The position numbers were made by a program, and so were the translations under genes. A DNA stretch of 64,000 nucleotides from Segatella copri (GTDB lineage: Bacteria; Bacteroidota; Bacteroidia; Bacteroidales; Bacteroidaceae), in NCBI RefSeq assembly GCF_019249655.2, contig NZ_CP137557.1:2389001-2453000 (forward strand). Reading direction: 5' to 3'. This document shows positions 7,937-18,051 of this stretch, piece after piece. Under the pieces are notes generated by a model. That model was given only the letters and a program-made list of their open reading frames with translations, had not been told where the DNA came from and did not search any database. Within the stretch, counting starts at the first letter, position 1. Every line of letters starts with the position of its first letter.

Positions 7937-10720
7937 ATGAAGAATATAAGAGAGATTGCTAAGGAGAAGATTCTGATTCTCGACGGTGCCATGGGTACAG
8001 AGATTCAGAAATACAATTTAACGGAGGATGACTTCCGTGGTGAGCGATTCCGCGACGTGCCGGGCATGATGAAGGGCAATAACGATATGCTCAACATCAC
8101 TCGCCCTGATGTCATCTCGGATATTTACAGACGCTATCTGGAGGCGGGTGCCGACATCATCACGGCGAACACCTTCTCGTGCCAGCGTATCTCGCAGGCA
8201 GATTATCACCTGGAGGATTGCGCCCGCGAGATGGCTTTCGAGGGTGCACGATTGGCGCGCATCGAATGCGACAAGTTCTCAACACCCGACAAGCCACGCT
8301 TCGTTGCTGGAGATGTGGGACCTACCAATAAGACTTGCTCCATGAGTCCGGACGTCAGCAATCCTGCCGCCCGGGAAATTACCTACGATGAACTTTTCGC
8401 CGATGTCTGCGAACAGGTGGATGGTCTCATCGAAGGCGGAGCGGATGTCATCCTCATCGAAACCATCTTCGATACGCTCAACTGCAAGGCGATGATTGAT
8501 GCTGCCATCACCATGATGAAGAAGCACGGGGTGGAGCTGCCTATCATGATCAGTCTTACGGTGAGCGACCTGGCGGGAAGATCCCTCAGCGGTCAGACCG
8601 TAGATGCCTTCCTGGCGTCGCTCTCTCCTTATCCAATCTTCTCCGTGGGCATGAACTGTGCCTTCGGAGCGCCTCAGATGAAACCGTTCATCGAGCATCT
8701 GGCAAAGGTTGCACCTTATTATATTAGTGCGCATCCTAATGCCGGACTGCCTAACGAGATGGGGCAGTATGATGAAACCGCAGAATCGATGGCTCCACAG
8801 ATTGCCGAGTTCATCGACGAAGGCATTGTCAACATCATTGGCGGCTGCTGTGGAACCAGTCCTGAGTTCATCGCTCATTACGCCCGAAGTGCCGAGGGCA
8901 AGAAGCCTCATCAGGTGGTAGAGAAGCCTAAGTACATGTGGCTCTCGGGCTTGGACTTGTTGCAGGTGGATGATTCCGTTCATCTGCCAGTAGATGCCAG
9001 CCGCTTCGTGAATGTGGGCGAACGCTGCAACGTGGCTGGTAGCAGGAAGTTTCTGCGCTTGATAAATGAAAAAGGTTACGAGGAAGCCATCGGCATTGCC
9101 CGCAAGCAGGTGGCAGATGGTGCTGCCGTGGTGGATGTAAACATGGACGACGGACTGCTCGATGCCAAGGCCGAGATGGTGAACTTCCTCAACATGATAG
9201 CGGCTGAGCCGGAGATAGCCAAGGTGCCTGTGATGATCGACTCCTCGAAATGGGAAGTCATCCTTGCCGGACTGAAATGCTGTCAGGGCAAGTGCATCGT
9301 GAACTCCATCTCCCTGAAGGAGGGCGAAGAGGTGTTCCTCTCGCATGCACGCGATGTGATGCGATATGGTGCAGCCGTGGTGGTGATGTGCTTCGACGAG
9401 GTGGGACAGGCTACCACCTACGAGCGCCGCATCGAGATAGCCGAGCGTGCCTATCGCCTGCTGGTGGATAAACTGGGCATGAATCCCCTCGACATCATCT
9501 TCGACCCTAACGTGCTCGCCATTGCCACAGGTATGGAAGAACACGACAACTATGCCGTGGAGTTCATCCGTGCCACTGAATGGATTCACAGGAATCTGCC
9601 GGGAGCGCATGTCAGCGGAGGTGTCAGCAACCTCTCGTTCTCGTTCCGCGGCAACACCTATATCCGTGAGGCCATCCACTGCGTCTTCCTGCATCATGCC
9701 CAGAAGGTGGGTATGGACTTCGGTATCGTGAATGCCAAGGCGAGAATGGATTACAACAAGATTCCTAAGGATCAGTTGGAACTCATAGAGGATGTAGTGC
9801 TCAACCGCAGAAAGGGAGCTGCCGATGACCTCATCGAACTGGCTGCCGAAATCAAGGCAAAGGCGGATGCGGCTAAGGCTGCAGCCAAGGCGGGTGGTGC
9901 TCCGGCTCCGAAACCAGCTGCGCCTGAGTGGAGAAAACAGCCTGTAGAAGAAAGATTGAAATATGCCCTGCAGAAGGGAATCACCGAGTTTCTGCAACCG
10001 GATATCGACGAGGCATTGCAGAAATATCCGCATGCCGTGAACGTCATCGAAGGTCCGCTAATGGATGGTATGAACCTAGTGGGCGAACTCTTCGGAAGGG
10101 GAGAGATGTTCCTGCCGCAGGTGGTGAAGACCGCCCGTACGATGAAGGCAGCGGTTTCCATCCTCCAGCCACATATCGAGGCGGAGAAACAGGGTGGAAG
10201 CACCACTGCCGGAAAGATTCTGATGGCCACCGTGAAGGGTGATGTTCATGACATCGGCAAGAACATCGTCTGTGTGGTGATGTCGTGCAACAACTACGAT
10301 ATCATCGACCTGGGCGTGATGGTTCCTGCCGAGCAAATCGTAAAGAAGGCGATAAAGGAGAAAGTGGATGCCGTAGGACTGAGCGGCTTGATTACCCCAT
10401 CGCTCGAGGAGATGGTTCATACAGCCAAGGAGATGCAGAAGGCAGGTCTTCGCATCCCTATCATGGTGGGTGGAGCAACCACGAGCGAACTGCATGTGGC
10501 ACTGAAGATTGCTCCGGTGTATGATGGTCCGGTTATCTGGGTGAAGGATGCTTCGCTCAATGCTGGTATCTGTGCCCGTTTCCTCAACGAGGCTGAATGC
10601 CCTAAGTTTGTGGCAGAACTCAACGAGCGATACGAGCGGCTGAGAAATGAATATCATGAGCGGCAGGCTAAGATTGCTTCGCTGGAGGAAGCCAGAAAGA
10701 ACAAATTAGAGTTGTTTTAA
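7937..10720 (+). CDS. metH: cobalamin-dependent methionine synthase lacking the activation domain
   Basis: 927 aa. Order: homocysteine domain ([13 protein letters not shown]; zinc ligands C241 and C304/C305 in GGCCGT), methyltetrahydrofolate domain from ~residue 355 ([16 protein letters not shown]), an Ala/Pro linker around 640-665 ([18 protein letters not shown]), a four-helix cap and the cobalamin domain with 'GDVHDIGKN', where H771 is the cobalt ligand. The protein stops at [12 protein letters not shown], right where the AdoMet-binding activation domain begins in E. coli MetH (1227 aa). Reactivation must therefore rely on a separate protein or another route. It methylates homocysteine to methionine. 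It directly follows smpB. No cobalamin riboswitch is evident. Confidence 0.93.
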   Translation: MKNIREIAKEKILILDGAMGTEIQKYNLTEDDFRGERFRDVPGMMKGNNDMLNITRPDVISDIYRRYLEAGADIITANTFSCQRISQADYHLEDCAREMAFEGARLARIECDKFSTPDKPRFVAGDVGPTNKTCSMSPDVSNPAAREITYDELFADVCEQVDGLIEGGADVILIETIFDTLNCKAMIDAAITMMKKHGVELPIMISLTVSDLAGRSLSGQTVDAFLASLSPYPIFSVGMNCAFGAPQMKPFIEHLAKVAPYYISAHPNAGLPNEMGQYDETAESMAPQIAEFIDEGIVNIIGGCCGTSPEFIAHYARSAEGKKPHQVVEKPKYMWLSGLDLLQVDDSVHLPVDASRFVNVGERCNVAGSRKFLRLINEKGYEEAIGIARKQVADGAAVVDVNMDDGLLDAKAEMVNFLNMIAAEPEIAKVPVMIDSSKWEVILAGLKCCQGKCIVNSISLKEGEEVFLSHARDVMRYGAAVVVMCFDEVGQATTYERRIEIAERAYRLLVDKLGMNPLDIIFDPNVLAIATGMEEHDNYAVEFIRATEWIHRNLPGAHVSGGVSNLSFSFRGNTYIREAIHCVFLHHAQKVGMDFGIVNAKARMDYNKIPKDQLELIEDVVLNRRKGAADDLIELAAEIKAKADAAKAAAKAGGAPAPKPAAPEWRKQPVEERLKYALQKGITEFLQPDIDEALQKYPHAVNVIEGPLMDGMNLVGELFGRGEMFLPQVVKTARTMKAAVSILQPHIEAEKQGGSTTAGKILMATVKGDVHDIGKNIVCVVMSCNNYDIIDLGVMVPAEQIVKKAIKEKVDAVGLSGLITPSLEEMVHTAKEMQKAGLRIPIMVGGATTSELHVALKIAPVYDGPVIWVKDASLNAGICARFLNEAECPKFVAELNERYERLRNEYHERQAKIASLEEARKNKLELF

Positions 10721-10755
10721 AATAGGATAAAAAAGGTATTAGTAAAAAGGATAAT

Positions 10756-11376
10756 ATGATCAAGACCGTAATTTTTGATATGGGTGGCGTCGTAATCACC
10801 CTCGACGAGAACGAGGCAGGCAAACGCTTTGTTGAGTTAGGAATGAAGGAGTTTGCCGATAAAATGGATCCCTACAAGCAGTCGGGATTGAACGGCGACC
10901 TGGAAGAAGGAAAGCTTTCTGAAGAGGAATACCGCCAGAAGGTGAGCGATAAGGTAGGTCGAGAGGTGAGCTTCGAGGAACTGCAGCATTGCTGGCTGGG
11001 CTACATGAAGGAAGTGCCTGCCCGCAAGCTGATGACCATCAGGAACCTGAAGAAGCAGGGCTATCGCGTGGTTCTGCTCAGCAACACCAACCCATACGTT
11101 TCAGCCTGGACCGACAGCGAGGAGTTCTCTGGCGACGGTCATCCCATCGGCGATTACTTCGATGCGATGTACCGCAGCTATGAGGTGAAATACATGAAGC
11201 CCGACGAGAATTTCTTCCGTTATGTAATAGCTGCAGAGAAGGCATTGCCGGAGGAGTGCCTCTTCATTGATGATGGTGCCCGCAACTGCTGTGCCGCTTC
11301 AGAAGTAGGTCTTTTCACCTATTGCCCAAAGAACGGAGAAGATTGGTGTGATAAAATCTACGATTATCTGAAGTAA
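10756..11376 (+). CDS. HAD-family hydrolase (YihX-like phosphatase)
   Basis: 206 aa. Motif I is 'VIFDMGGVV' (here the second Asp position is Gly, as in many subfamily IA members starting FDxGGV). Motif II is 'VVLLSNTNPYV' and motif III/IV is 'KYMKPDENFF' with 'ECLFIDDGARN'. These fit YihX-type sugar-phosphate phosphatases, but the substrate is not determined by sequence. It starts 35 bases after metH in the same direction and may be its third cistron. Confidence 0.85.
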   Translation: MIKTVIFDMGGVVITLDENEAGKRFVELGMKEFADKMDPYKQSGLNGDLEEGKLSEEEYRQKVSDKVGREVSFEELQHCWLGYMKEVPARKLMTIRNLKKQGYRVVLLSNTNPYVSAWTDSEEFSGDGHPIGDYFDAMYRSYEVKYMKPDENFFRYVIAAEKALPEECLFIDDGARNCCAASEVGLFTYCPKNGEDWCDKIYDYLK

Positions 11377-11465
11377 TAATCAGATATATTGATTTCAGGT
11401 AACGATTTCAAGTAATGATTTATGGTGATTATTTGCAGCCCAACTGCAAATAATTGCCATTTTAT

Positions 11466-11496
11466 TTTGCATTCTGCAAGAAATAATGTACTTTTG
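11466..11496 (+). promoter_or_regulatory. promoter of map
   Basis: TTTG at 11466-11469, 19-nt spacer, TACTTTTG at 11489-11496. It lies 27 bases before the map start. Confidence 0.78.
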
Positions 11497-11523
11497 CAGT
11501 CGCAATAATTAAATAATAAGATA

Positions 11524-12384
11524 ATGGTTAAGAAGAAAAGATGGCATTGCTTGCCTGGTCAGCCTCTTACAGAGCTCGACAAGCAGGTGATGTATTGGGA
11601 AAATAAGGGTAAGCTGGTGCCTACCCGTGACTTGATTAAGACTCCAGAACAGATAGAAGGTATCCGCAAGAGTGGTGTCGTTAATACGGGCTGTCTCGAC
11701 GCCGTTGCCGAGATCATCCGTCCGGGTTTGAACACCCAGGAAATTGACGACCTCTGCATGCAGTATTGCAAGGATAATAACGCCATTCCTGCCTGCCTCA
11801 ACTACGAAGGTTATCCTAAGAGCGTATGCACCTCTATCAACGAGGTGGTTTGCCATGGTATTCCTAAGAAGGAGGATGTGCTCCAGGAGGGCGATATCAT
11901 CAACGTAGATATGACTACCATCGTAGATGGCTACTACGCCGACGCCAGCCGTATGTTTATCGTGGGCGGCAAGACTACTCCTGAGAAGGAGCAGCTGGTT
12001 CGCGTGGCCAAGGAGTGCCTGGAGATTGGTATGGAGGCTGCAAAGCCTTACAGCTTTGTGGGTGACATCGGTCACGCCATCGAGAAGCATTGCAAGAAGT
12101 ATGGCTATGGTGTGGTTCGCGATCTTTGCGGTCACGGTGTAGGTTGCCAGTTCCATGAGGAACCTGAGGTGCTCCACTATGGTCATCGCGGTACCGGCAT
12201 GCTGCTCGTTCCGGGCATGGTGTTCACCATTGAGCCAATGATCAACATGGGAACCTACAAGGTGTTCATCGATGCTGACGATCCATACGGATGGGAGGTA
12301 ATCTCTGGCGATGAGAAACCATCAGCACAGTGGGAACACACCCTCGTAATGACCGAGACAGGTGTGGAGATTTTGACACACTAG
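11524..12384 (+). CDS. map: type I methionine aminopeptidase
   Basis: 286 aa. The metal ligands are visible: two Asp in 'VDMTTIVDGYYADASRMF', His in 'CGHGVGCQFHEEP', Glu in 'FTIEPMIN' and Glu in 'QWEHTLVMTETG'. It removes the initiator Met from nascent proteins. A ~35-residue N-terminal extension (KKKRWHCLPGQPLTELDKQV) makes it longer than the ~260 aa E. coli enzyme; its role is unknown. It has its own promoter and is followed by repeat element B and then tsaD. Confidence 0.95.
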   Translation: MVKKKRWHCLPGQPLTELDKQVMYWENKGKLVPTRDLIKTPEQIEGIRKSGVVNTGCLDAVAEIIRPGLNTQEIDDLCMQYCKDNNAIPACLNYEGYPKSVCTSINEVVCHGIPKKEDVLQEGDIINVDMTTIVDGYYADASRMFIVGGKTTPEKEQLVRVAKECLEIGMEAAKPYSFVGDIGHAIEKHCKKYGYGVVRDLCGHGVGCQFHEEPEVLHYGHRGTGMLLVPGMVFTIEPMINMGTYKVFIDADDPYGWEVISGDEKPSAQWEHTLVMTETGVEILTH

Positions 12385-12388
12385 TGTT

Positions 12389-12480
12389 AGTTAATAGTTG
12401 ATAGTTTATAGGGCATTCTTGCTTGAGTCTCATGGATAAGGTGGTTTATGCTATAAACTATAAATTATAAATTATAAACT
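12389..12480. repeat. heptad-periodic inverted repeat element, copy B
   Basis: The left arm is AGTTAAT-AGTTGAT-AGTTTAT. The right arm is CTATAAA-CTATAAA-TTATAAA-TTATAAA-CT. The intervening core of ~45 bases differs from copies A and C. It sits between map and tsaD. Confidence 0.65.
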
Positions 12481-12488
12481 TTGATATA

Positions 12489-13514
12489 ATGAAGGATATA
12501 TATATATTAGGTATAGAGAGCAGCTGCGACGATACCTCTGCCGCAGTGCTCAAGAATGGAGTATTGCTGAGCAACGTTACCGCCTCTCAGGAAGTGCATC
12601 GTGCCTACGGCGGCGTGGTACCAGAGCTGGCTTCCCGCGCTCACCAGCAGAACGTGGTGCCGGTGGTTGACCAGGCAATAGCCCGTGCAGGCATCAAGAA
12701 GGAAGACCTCTCGGCAGTAGCCTTTACCCGTGGTCCGGGTCTGATGGGTTCGCTGCTCGTGGGCGTGAGCTTTGCCAAGGGTTTCGCCCGTTCGCTCAAT
12801 ATTCCGATGATTGATGTCAACCACCTGCAGGGTCATGTGATGGCGCATTTCATCAAGGAGAGCGATGACGACCAGAGTGCACCTCCGTTCCCATTCATCT
12901 GTCTCCTCGTGAGCGGTGGAAACTCACAGATTGTGAAGGTGAACGCATATAATGATATGGAAGTGCTGGGGCAGACCATCGACGATGCGGCTGGCGAGGC
13001 GATTGACAAGTGTGCCAAGGTGCTGGAGTGGGGCTACCCTGGTGGTCCTGTCGTGGATAAGTATGCCCGTCAGGGTAATCCGAAGGCTTTCAGCTTTGCC
13101 GAGCCACACATCCCAGGCTTGAACTACAGCTTCTCTGGTTTCAAGACCAGTTTCCTCTATAGCCTGCGCAAGTGGGTGGCTGCCGATCCTGACTTCGTTG
13201 AGAAGAACAAGTTCGATTTGGCTGCCAGCATCGAGTTCACCATCGTGGATATCCTGATGAAGAAGCTGCGCATGGCAGTGAAGCAGACGGGCATCAAGCA
13301 CGTGGCAGTGGCTGGAGGCGTGAGTGCCAACAATGGTCTGCGCAATGCCTTCCGCGACCACGCCAAGCGATTCGGCTGGACCATCTACATCCCTAAGTTC
13401 AGCTACACCACCGACAATGCGGCGATGATCGGCTGCGTGGGAACCTTCAAGTATCGTGATGGTGATTTCGCAACCATCGATCTTCCTGCATATAGTAAAG
13501 TAACATTTAAGTAA
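12489..13514 (+). CDS. tsaD: tRNA N6-adenosine threonylcarbamoyltransferase TsaD
   Basis: 341 aa, the usual length. The N-terminal 'GIESSCDDTSAAVL', the metal-binding 'VNHLQGHVMAH' (HxxxH-type) and the ATP-binding 'CLLVSGGNSQI' and 'AVAGGVSANNGLR' motifs define the Kae1/TsaD family. It transfers threonylcarbamoyl to A37 of ANN-decoding tRNAs, with TsaB and TsaE (not in this window). pncC-like cinA begins 7 bases after its stop, so these form an operon. Confidence 0.96.
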   Translation: MKDIYILGIESSCDDTSAAVLKNGVLLSNVTASQEVHRAYGGVVPELASRAHQQNVVPVVDQAIARAGIKKEDLSAVAFTRGPGLMGSLLVGVSFAKGFARSLNIPMIDVNHLQGHVMAHFIKESDDDQSAPPFPFICLLVSGGNSQIVKVNAYNDMEVLGQTIDDAAGEAIDKCAKVLEWGYPGGPVVDKYARQGNPKAFSFAEPHIPGLNYSFSGFKTSFLYSLRKWVAADPDFVEKNKFDLAASIEFTIVDILMKKLRMAVKQTGIKHVAVAGGVSANNGLRNAFRDHAKRFGWTIYIPKFSYTTDNAAMIGCVGTFKYRDGDFATIDLPAYSKVTFK

Positions 13515-13521
13515 GTAAGAA

Positions 13522-14031
13522 ATGGAATTTGAAACAAAAATATTGAGCAAGGGCATCCAGGAGATGCTCTATAACAGTGACAAGACAGTAGGCACAGCTG
13601 AGAGCTGCACAGGCGGACGTATCGCCGAGGCACTCATCTCCGTGCCAGGTGCCAGCAATTACTTCAAGGGCGGTGTGGTAAGCTACACCAACGAGGTGAA
13701 GGAGAACCTTCTGGGCGTAAGCCACGAGGTATTGGAGGAGAAGACAGCCTACTGCGAGGAAGTGGCAAGAGAGATGGTGCTGGGCGCCATCAAGGCATTG
13801 AATGTTGATTTCGCCATCTCTGCAACAGGCGTATCGGGTCCTACCGGCGGCACACCAGCCATACCAGTGGGCACCATCTTCGTAGGCTTCGGCAACAAGG
13901 ACGATGTTCGTGTGGTAAAACTCACCGAAGATTTCGGTCGCGACATCAATCTTGCAATCGCCACAAATACAGCACTTAAAGGCATGCTCGACTTCCTGAA
14001 AGAGCATCAGGAAGAGCTTACCCACAAGTAA
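13522..14031 (+). CDS. pncC: CinA C-terminal domain protein, nicotinamide-nucleotide amidase
   Basis: 169 aa. It has the full CinA amidase domain: 'TVGTAESCTGGRIAEALISV' (Ser nucleophile region), 'GGVVSYTNEVKENLLGV' and 'AISATGVSGPTGGTPAIPVG'. This domain deamidates nicotinamide mononucleotide in pyridine nucleotide salvage. It lacks the N-terminal molybdopterin-binding-like domain of long CinA proteins. It is co-directional with tsaD (7-base gap) and ends before a strong terminator. Confidence 0.9.
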   Translation: MEFETKILSKGIQEMLYNSDKTVGTAESCTGGRIAEALISVPGASNYFKGGVVSYTNEVKENLLGVSHEVLEEKTAYCEEVAREMVLGAIKALNVDFAISATGVSGPTGGTPAIPVGTIFVGFGNKDDVRVVKLTEDFGRDINLAIATNTALKGMLDFLKEHQEELTHK

Positions 14032-14043
14032 GATAATATCCCC

Positions 14044-14090
14044 AAAAAGGGCGTTTCTAGATAAAAATATCTTTAGAAACGCCCTTTTCT
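14044..14090 (+). terminator. intrinsic terminator of the tsaD-pncC operon
   Basis: AAAAGGGCGTTTCTAGAT pairs with ATCTTTAGAAACGCCCTTTT (one bulge), followed by a T-rich stretch. The long GC-rich stem makes this a confident call. Confidence 0.88.
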
Positions 14091-14131
14091 TCTTAATAAA
14101 TCTTAAAAGAAGCGTTTCTTCCGCCCAAAGT

Positions 14132-14162
14132 TTTGCGTATTCAAAAAATATTTGTAATTTTG
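14132..14162 (+). promoter_or_regulatory. promoter of rpmB-rpmG-DUF4295
   Basis: TTTG at 14132-14135, 19-nt spacer, TAATTTTG at 14155-14162. Confidence 0.75.
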
Positions 14163-14214
14163 CACTCTGTTTGGAATAGGTATCAATTAACGAATTACAA
14201 AATTAAAGATAGAA

Positions 14215-14478
14215 ATGTCTAAGATTTGTCAAATTACAGGTAAGAAGGCACAGTTAGGTTGCAATGTGTCTCACTCAAAGCACCGTACAAAGAGAAGCTT
14301 TGACGTTAACCTCTTCAGCAAGAAATTCTACTATGTAGAAGAGGGTTGCTGGATCAGCCTCAAGATCAGTGCTGCTGGTCTTCGTCTTATTAATAAAGTA
14401 GGTCTCGATGCTGCCTTGAATCAGGCAGTAAAGAAGGGCTATGTAGATTGGAAGGACATTAAAGTAATAGGAGAATAA
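14215..14478 (+). CDS. rpmB: 50S ribosomal protein L28
   Basis: 87 aa. '[20 protein letters not shown]' and '[17 protein letters not shown]' are the conserved L28 N-terminus. It is part of the large subunit. It is first of three small co-directional genes (rpmB, rpmG, DUF4295) with gaps of 5 and 45 bases. It has an upstream promoter and a terminator after the third gene. Confidence 0.96.
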   Translation: MSKICQITGKKAQLGCNVSHSKHRTKRSFDVNLFSKKFYYVEEGCWISLKISAAGLRLINKVGLDAALNQAVKKGYVDWKDIKVIGE

Positions 14479-14483
14479 ATATC

Positions 14484-14672
14484 ATGGCAAAGAAAGCAAA
14501 AGGTAATAGAGTACAAGTTATCCTCGAGTGCACTGAGCATAAGAACAGTGGTATGCCAGGTACAAGCCGTTACGTGACTACAAAGAATCGTAAGAACACT
14601 CCTGAGCGTCTTGAGTTGATGAAGTACAACCCAATCCTTAAGAAGATGACTCTTCACAAGGAGATTAAGTAA
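14484..14672 (+). CDS. rpmG: 50S ribosomal protein L33
   Basis: 62 aa. '[20 protein letters not shown]' and '[20 protein letters not shown]' are the L33 signature. It carries a single Cys (C16 region), so it is not a four-Cys zinc-binding L33. Five bases separate it from rpmB. Confidence 0.95.
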   Translation: MAKKAKGNRVQVILECTEHKNSGMPGTSRYVTTKNRKNTPERLELMKYNPILKKMTLHKEIK

Positions 14673-14717
14673 GCTAGCTTACAAGTTTATAAACAAATTT
14701 ATCAATTTAAATAGACT

Positions 14718-14876
14718 ATGGCAAAGAAAGCGGTCGCTACCCTCCACGAAGGTAACATGGATGGTCGCGCATATACAAAGGTTATCAAGATGGTTAAGAG
14801 CCCTAAGACTGGTGCTTATGTTTTCGATGAGAAGATGGTACCAAACGAGGCTGTTAAGGACTTCTTCAAGGATTAA
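14718..14876 (+). CDS. DUF4295 small protein
   Basis: 52 aa, read directly: starts MAKKAVATLHEGNMDGRAYT and ends EAVKDFFKD before TAA at 14874-14876. In Bacteroidota this small basic protein of the DUF4295 family regularly follows rpmB and rpmG, which suggests a ribosome-linked role; this is inference. The start is fixed by the MAKKA beginning and its position 45 bases after rpmG. Confidence 0.85.
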   Translation: MAKKAVATLHEGNMDGRAYTKVIKMVKSPKTGAYVFDEKMVPNEAVKDFFKD

Positions 14877-14932
14877 TTTCTAGGGGTTATCCCCCCAGGA
14901 TGAATCTTATTGAAGATTCGCATAAATACAAT

Positions 14933-14974
14933 AAGGTCACTATACTCTTTTTAGGGTATTGTGACCTTTTTTTT
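14933..14974 (+). terminator. intrinsic terminator of rpmB-rpmG-DUF4295
   Basis: AAGGTCACTATAC pairs with GTATTGTGACCTT (one mismatch), followed by a run of eight T or so. Confidence 0.88.
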
Positions 14975-15122
14975 GTTTTCTCTTTAGTTTCTCTCTTATT
15001 TCCTCTTCAGCATCATTCTTCAACCAGTTTAAGGATATGGAACCGGGTCATCATAAATGGTACAATAGAAATCTTCATCAAAAACAAAAGTTCATCTTAT
15101 TGGAAATTTTTCTATCTTTTTC

Positions 15123-15153
15123 TTTGCTGATTCAAAATAAAAGCTTATCTTTG
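15123..15153 (+). promoter_or_regulatory. promoter of the 829-aa secreted protein gene
   Basis: TTTG at 15123-15126, 19-nt spacer, TATCTTTG at 15146-15153. The 5' UTR is about 70 bases. Confidence 0.75.
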
Positions 15154-15230
15154 CAGGCGAGACAGGTAAAAAAGAAATTAATATCTGTTGAGTGAATAAA
15201 CAAGATCAATAACTTTTAAGCCAACTGCTT

Positions 15231-17720
15231 ATGAAAAAGAAGATTTACTCAGTTTGTCTGTTTGCTGTGATGGGATTAATCTCTGTCCAGGCACAAGGAC
15301 TCATGAAGCCGAAAGCCAAGGCTGTACCCGAAAAGGCTATGACAAGCAGCAAAACACTTCCTGAATTAGTGCGCACCGACCAGATGCGTACCGTGGATGC
15401 TGCTGAAATAGAAGGTCAAACCGTCAAGAAAATCCTGCCGGTTGCTTTCCTCCATTCTGATGGCGCCGAAGCTGGTCCGGAAGGAAAGATAAGTTATGAC
15501 CTGCAGGGCAATATCAGTCAAATCAGCTATTCTGATGAGAGCGTTGAAACTTTTGATTATACCTACAATGCCCAGCATAAGTGGGTTACTCTTCAGCACA
15601 CCAAGATGAATGCCCAGAAAGAGGAGATTGCTAAGTTCAAAACCGAGCGCAGCTTTGATGCAAAGGGACGCCTCCTCAGCATCCATGCAACAGGATTCGA
15701 CTATGATACGCAGGAATGGTATCCTGTGAGTGATCATGAATATAGCTATGACAAGGAGACCGAAACCCTGGATGAAAGCATGCAGGCCTATGTGGTTAAG
15801 GATCTTACCTATGAAAAGGTGGGCAACAGATATATGGCTCATGGCACTGAATATGTATGGTATGAAGCTGCCAAGGCTTTCATAGAATGCAAGAGTGATG
15901 AGTACCGTCAGGAGACCGTGGTGCTGGATGGGAACAACTATACCAAAGTGCGAAAATATTATTACGGCAACAGTAGCAGCGATGAGCCAAATTGGTGCGA
16001 TTACGATAAATGCGAGGCTTTGGTTAACCAGCCTGCTGAAGGCTATGTTACGCTAACATACTATCGATCATCTGATGGCGTGAACTGGGAATTCAATGAA
16101 AGAATTGCACAGACCCAAAACTTCGACTCCAGCTTTGCTGTAAACGACGGGAAGCATAGAGAAAAAACTGTTTACAGCTACGACGAGTCAACACTGCAAT
16201 ATCAGATTCAGAGAAAAGATGCTTACGACTGGGTGAATCATCCAACCCTCAATCTCGTAAAGCATACCCATTTTTATTACGATGATGGTGAGTTAAAAGA
16301 TGTTAACACTACCTATGAAAAGGTGGAAAATGGTGATTTCATCAGCGATAACTCGGAATACTATATCGCTGCTGACAACAGTTATACGGTATTAAAATAT
16401 CCTGATAATTCAGATGAAGTTCTCCTTACATTCTATGATGCCCATGGCAAGGAAACCAGACGCATCAGATCGGGGGAGGATGTTCAGAAATGGCGTTCTC
16501 CTAGCGTCATGGAAGAGTATGAGAATGGTAAATGGGTGGCGCTGAAGAATGCTACAATTACACTGGGTGCCGGTTCTGAAAACCATACTACCGTCAAGAC
16601 CAACGAATTGGGATATGGTGTATGGTCGGAAATCTATGAAGATGGTAAGCTTAGCGAAACAAGTGAGATAAAATATACAGATAACGGATACGTGGCTACT
16701 TATTATGAGGCAAACGGCAATGGCGTGATGTATCTGGAAGAAATAGAATCGGCTAAACTCCTGGCTGATGGCTCCACGGAAATCATCTATACGGATTATG
16801 ACGAGGATGGCGAGATTGAGGAAAAGGAGCGCACCGTGGTACAGATTGACGGCATTGAAACTTACTATAATTGGGATGAGGATGCCAACGACTGGAAAAT
16901 TTCACACATGAACATTCCGCCTGTTTCATCAACAAATGCTGATGGTGTGAGTGTTACCATTCTTCGTAGATGGAACGGCGAGGCTATCGAGGAATACCAA
17001 ACTATCCTGGAAGATAAGAATGCTGACGGTACAAAGAAATGGACAGAAATTTACAACAAGGAAGATGGGGAGTGGAAACCTAGCCAAAAGACAGAATATG
17101 CAGCTTATTCTTTCGGGGCTGTATCATGCACGCTGCCTAGCAATCCGCTGCCTGCCATCATTCCGCAGAGTCTCTTCAACGACTTCTTCCTGGTTCCTGC
17201 ATGCGAGGGCGTTTCTGAAATCTCTTACGGATGGAATGAGGAGACGAACAGTTGGGATACTGCTAATTCTTCTTTCCGTGACTTCTCCTATTCTGAGCGC
17301 CAAGAAGATGGTTATAAGATAGTAGAGGCTTTCTACAGAGGTAAACCATATACCTATTATATTGACAGCAAGAATCGCCTGGTTGTTTATGAGGGTCCTG
17401 ATGGTCCTGCGCGTCTCTTTGACTATGATGAGGAAGGAAGAGTTACTCAGATGACCTTTAGAAGCAACGAGGTGGAGTCCTATGTCATCGAGTATGGTCA
17501 GGTAGAGGTATCCAATGGCATTTCTGCTCCTGCAGTCCAGCTTGCTTCTCATCTCCGCATTGCCGGCAAGACCATTACAGCCGCTGGTGTGAAGCAATTG
17601 CAGCTGTTCTCTGCCGATGGCAAGTTAGTGGGTAATAGCCTGAACGGAACCATTACGGCTCCATCATCCGGCATCTATATCGTGGTTGCTGATGGAAAGA
17701 GATTGAAAGTAGTATTATAA
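15231..17720 (+). CDS. large secreted protein with C-terminal sorting-like domain
   Basis: 829 aa. Residues 1-21 form a Sec signal peptide (KKKIYSVCLFAVMGLISVQA). The body is rich in Tyr, Asp and Trp with loosely repeated beta-strand units of the 'YxYD..g....' kind (EYSYDKETETLDES, VYSYDESTLQYQIQ, RLFDYDEEGRVTQM), reminiscent of YD/RHS-like or toast-rack repeats without their conserved core. The last ~65 residues (KQLQLFSADGKLVGNS... GIYIVVADGKRLKVVL) look like a Bacteroidota C-terminal secretion domain of the type IX kind. Function unknown. It is monocistronic, with promoter 15123-15153 and terminator 17731-17769. Confidence 0.75.
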   Translation: MKKKIYSVCLFAVMGLISVQAQGLMKPKAKAVPEKAMTSSKTLPELVRTDQMRTVDAAEIEGQTVKKILPVAFLHSDGAEAGPEGKISYDLQGNISQISYSDESVETFDYTYNAQHKWVTLQHTKMNAQKEEIAKFKTERSFDAKGRLLSIHATGFDYDTQEWYPVSDHEYSYDKETETLDESMQAYVVKDLTYEKVGNRYMAHGTEYVWYEAAKAFIECKSDEYRQETVVLDGNNYTKVRKYYYGNSSSDEPNWCDYDKCEALVNQPAEGYVTLTYYRSSDGVNWEFNERIAQTQNFDSSFAVNDGKHREKTVYSYDESTLQYQIQRKDAYDWVNHPTLNLVKHTHFYYDDGELKDVNTTYEKVENGDFISDNSEYYIAADNSYTVLKYPDNSDEVLLTFYDAHGKETRRIRSGEDVQKWRSPSVMEEYENGKWVALKNATITLGAGSENHTTVKTNELGYGVWSEIYEDGKLSETSEIKYTDNGYVATYYEANGNGVMYLEEIESAKLLADGSTEIIYTDYDEDGEIEEKERTVVQIDGIETYYNWDEDANDWKISHMNIPPVSSTNADGVSVTILRRWNGEAIEEYQTILEDKNADGTKKWTEIYNKEDGEWKPSQKTEYAAYSFGAVSCTLPSNPLPAIIPQSLFNDFFLVPACEGVSEISYGWNEETNSWDTANSSFRDFSYSERQEDGYKIVEAFYRGKPYTYYIDSKNRLVVYEGPDGPARLFDYDEEGRVTQMTFRSNEVESYVIEYGQVEVSNGISAPAVQLASHLRIAGKTITAAGVKQLQLFSADGKLVGNSLNGTITAPSSGIYIVVADGKRLKVVL

Positions 17721-17730
17721 ACATTTATAG

Positions 17731-17769
17731 AAAAAGTGGGTTAGCCAATAAGACTAATTCACTTTTTTG
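17731..17769 (+). terminator. intrinsic terminator after the 829-aa protein gene
   Basis: AAAAAGTGGGTTAG pairs with CTAATTCACTTTTTT (small internal loop), ending in six T. Confidence 0.75.
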
Positions 17770-18051
17770 TTCCTGTATCATCCATCGTCATTGCTATCCG
17801 TACTAATCAAAAAAACAACATCCTGCGAAAATGATTCTAAGATATTTTATCCTTTTCCCACATCTTCATAAAAAAAATACTAAAAGATATGCGAAATCTC
17901 AAATATTATTCGTATATTTGCAGTGGTTTTCAGAGGTTTGTCTGTTTTCTAATGCAACACTAAAACAGATGATGCCAATGATGCTACATAATCCCGGACC
18001 TTCAGAGACCACCGGGACTCCTAAATATATTCTAACTAACAGTGTTGCTAG
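17770..18051. other. AT-rich leader region of the GH109 gene
   Basis: A -7 element TATATTTG at 17913-17920 is followed by about 130 bases before the GH109 start; no good TTTG lies 19-21 bases upstream. The leader has no obvious gene. A CCCGGACCTTCAGAGACCACCGGG segment (split) near 17993-18016 can form a short GC hairpin. Confidence 0.4.

Larger units (their letters stand above)
14877..15230. other. 354-base intergenic region
   Basis: Contains the rpmB-operon terminator (14933-14974) and the promoter of the following secreted-protein gene (15123-15153). Nothing else could be identified in the AT-rich DNA between them. Confidence 0.6.

Noticed and set aside
8279..10033. Long minus-strand frame antisense to metH (584 codons)
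   Set aside because: Composition follows from the codon bias of metH on the other strand; no motif or start site supports it.
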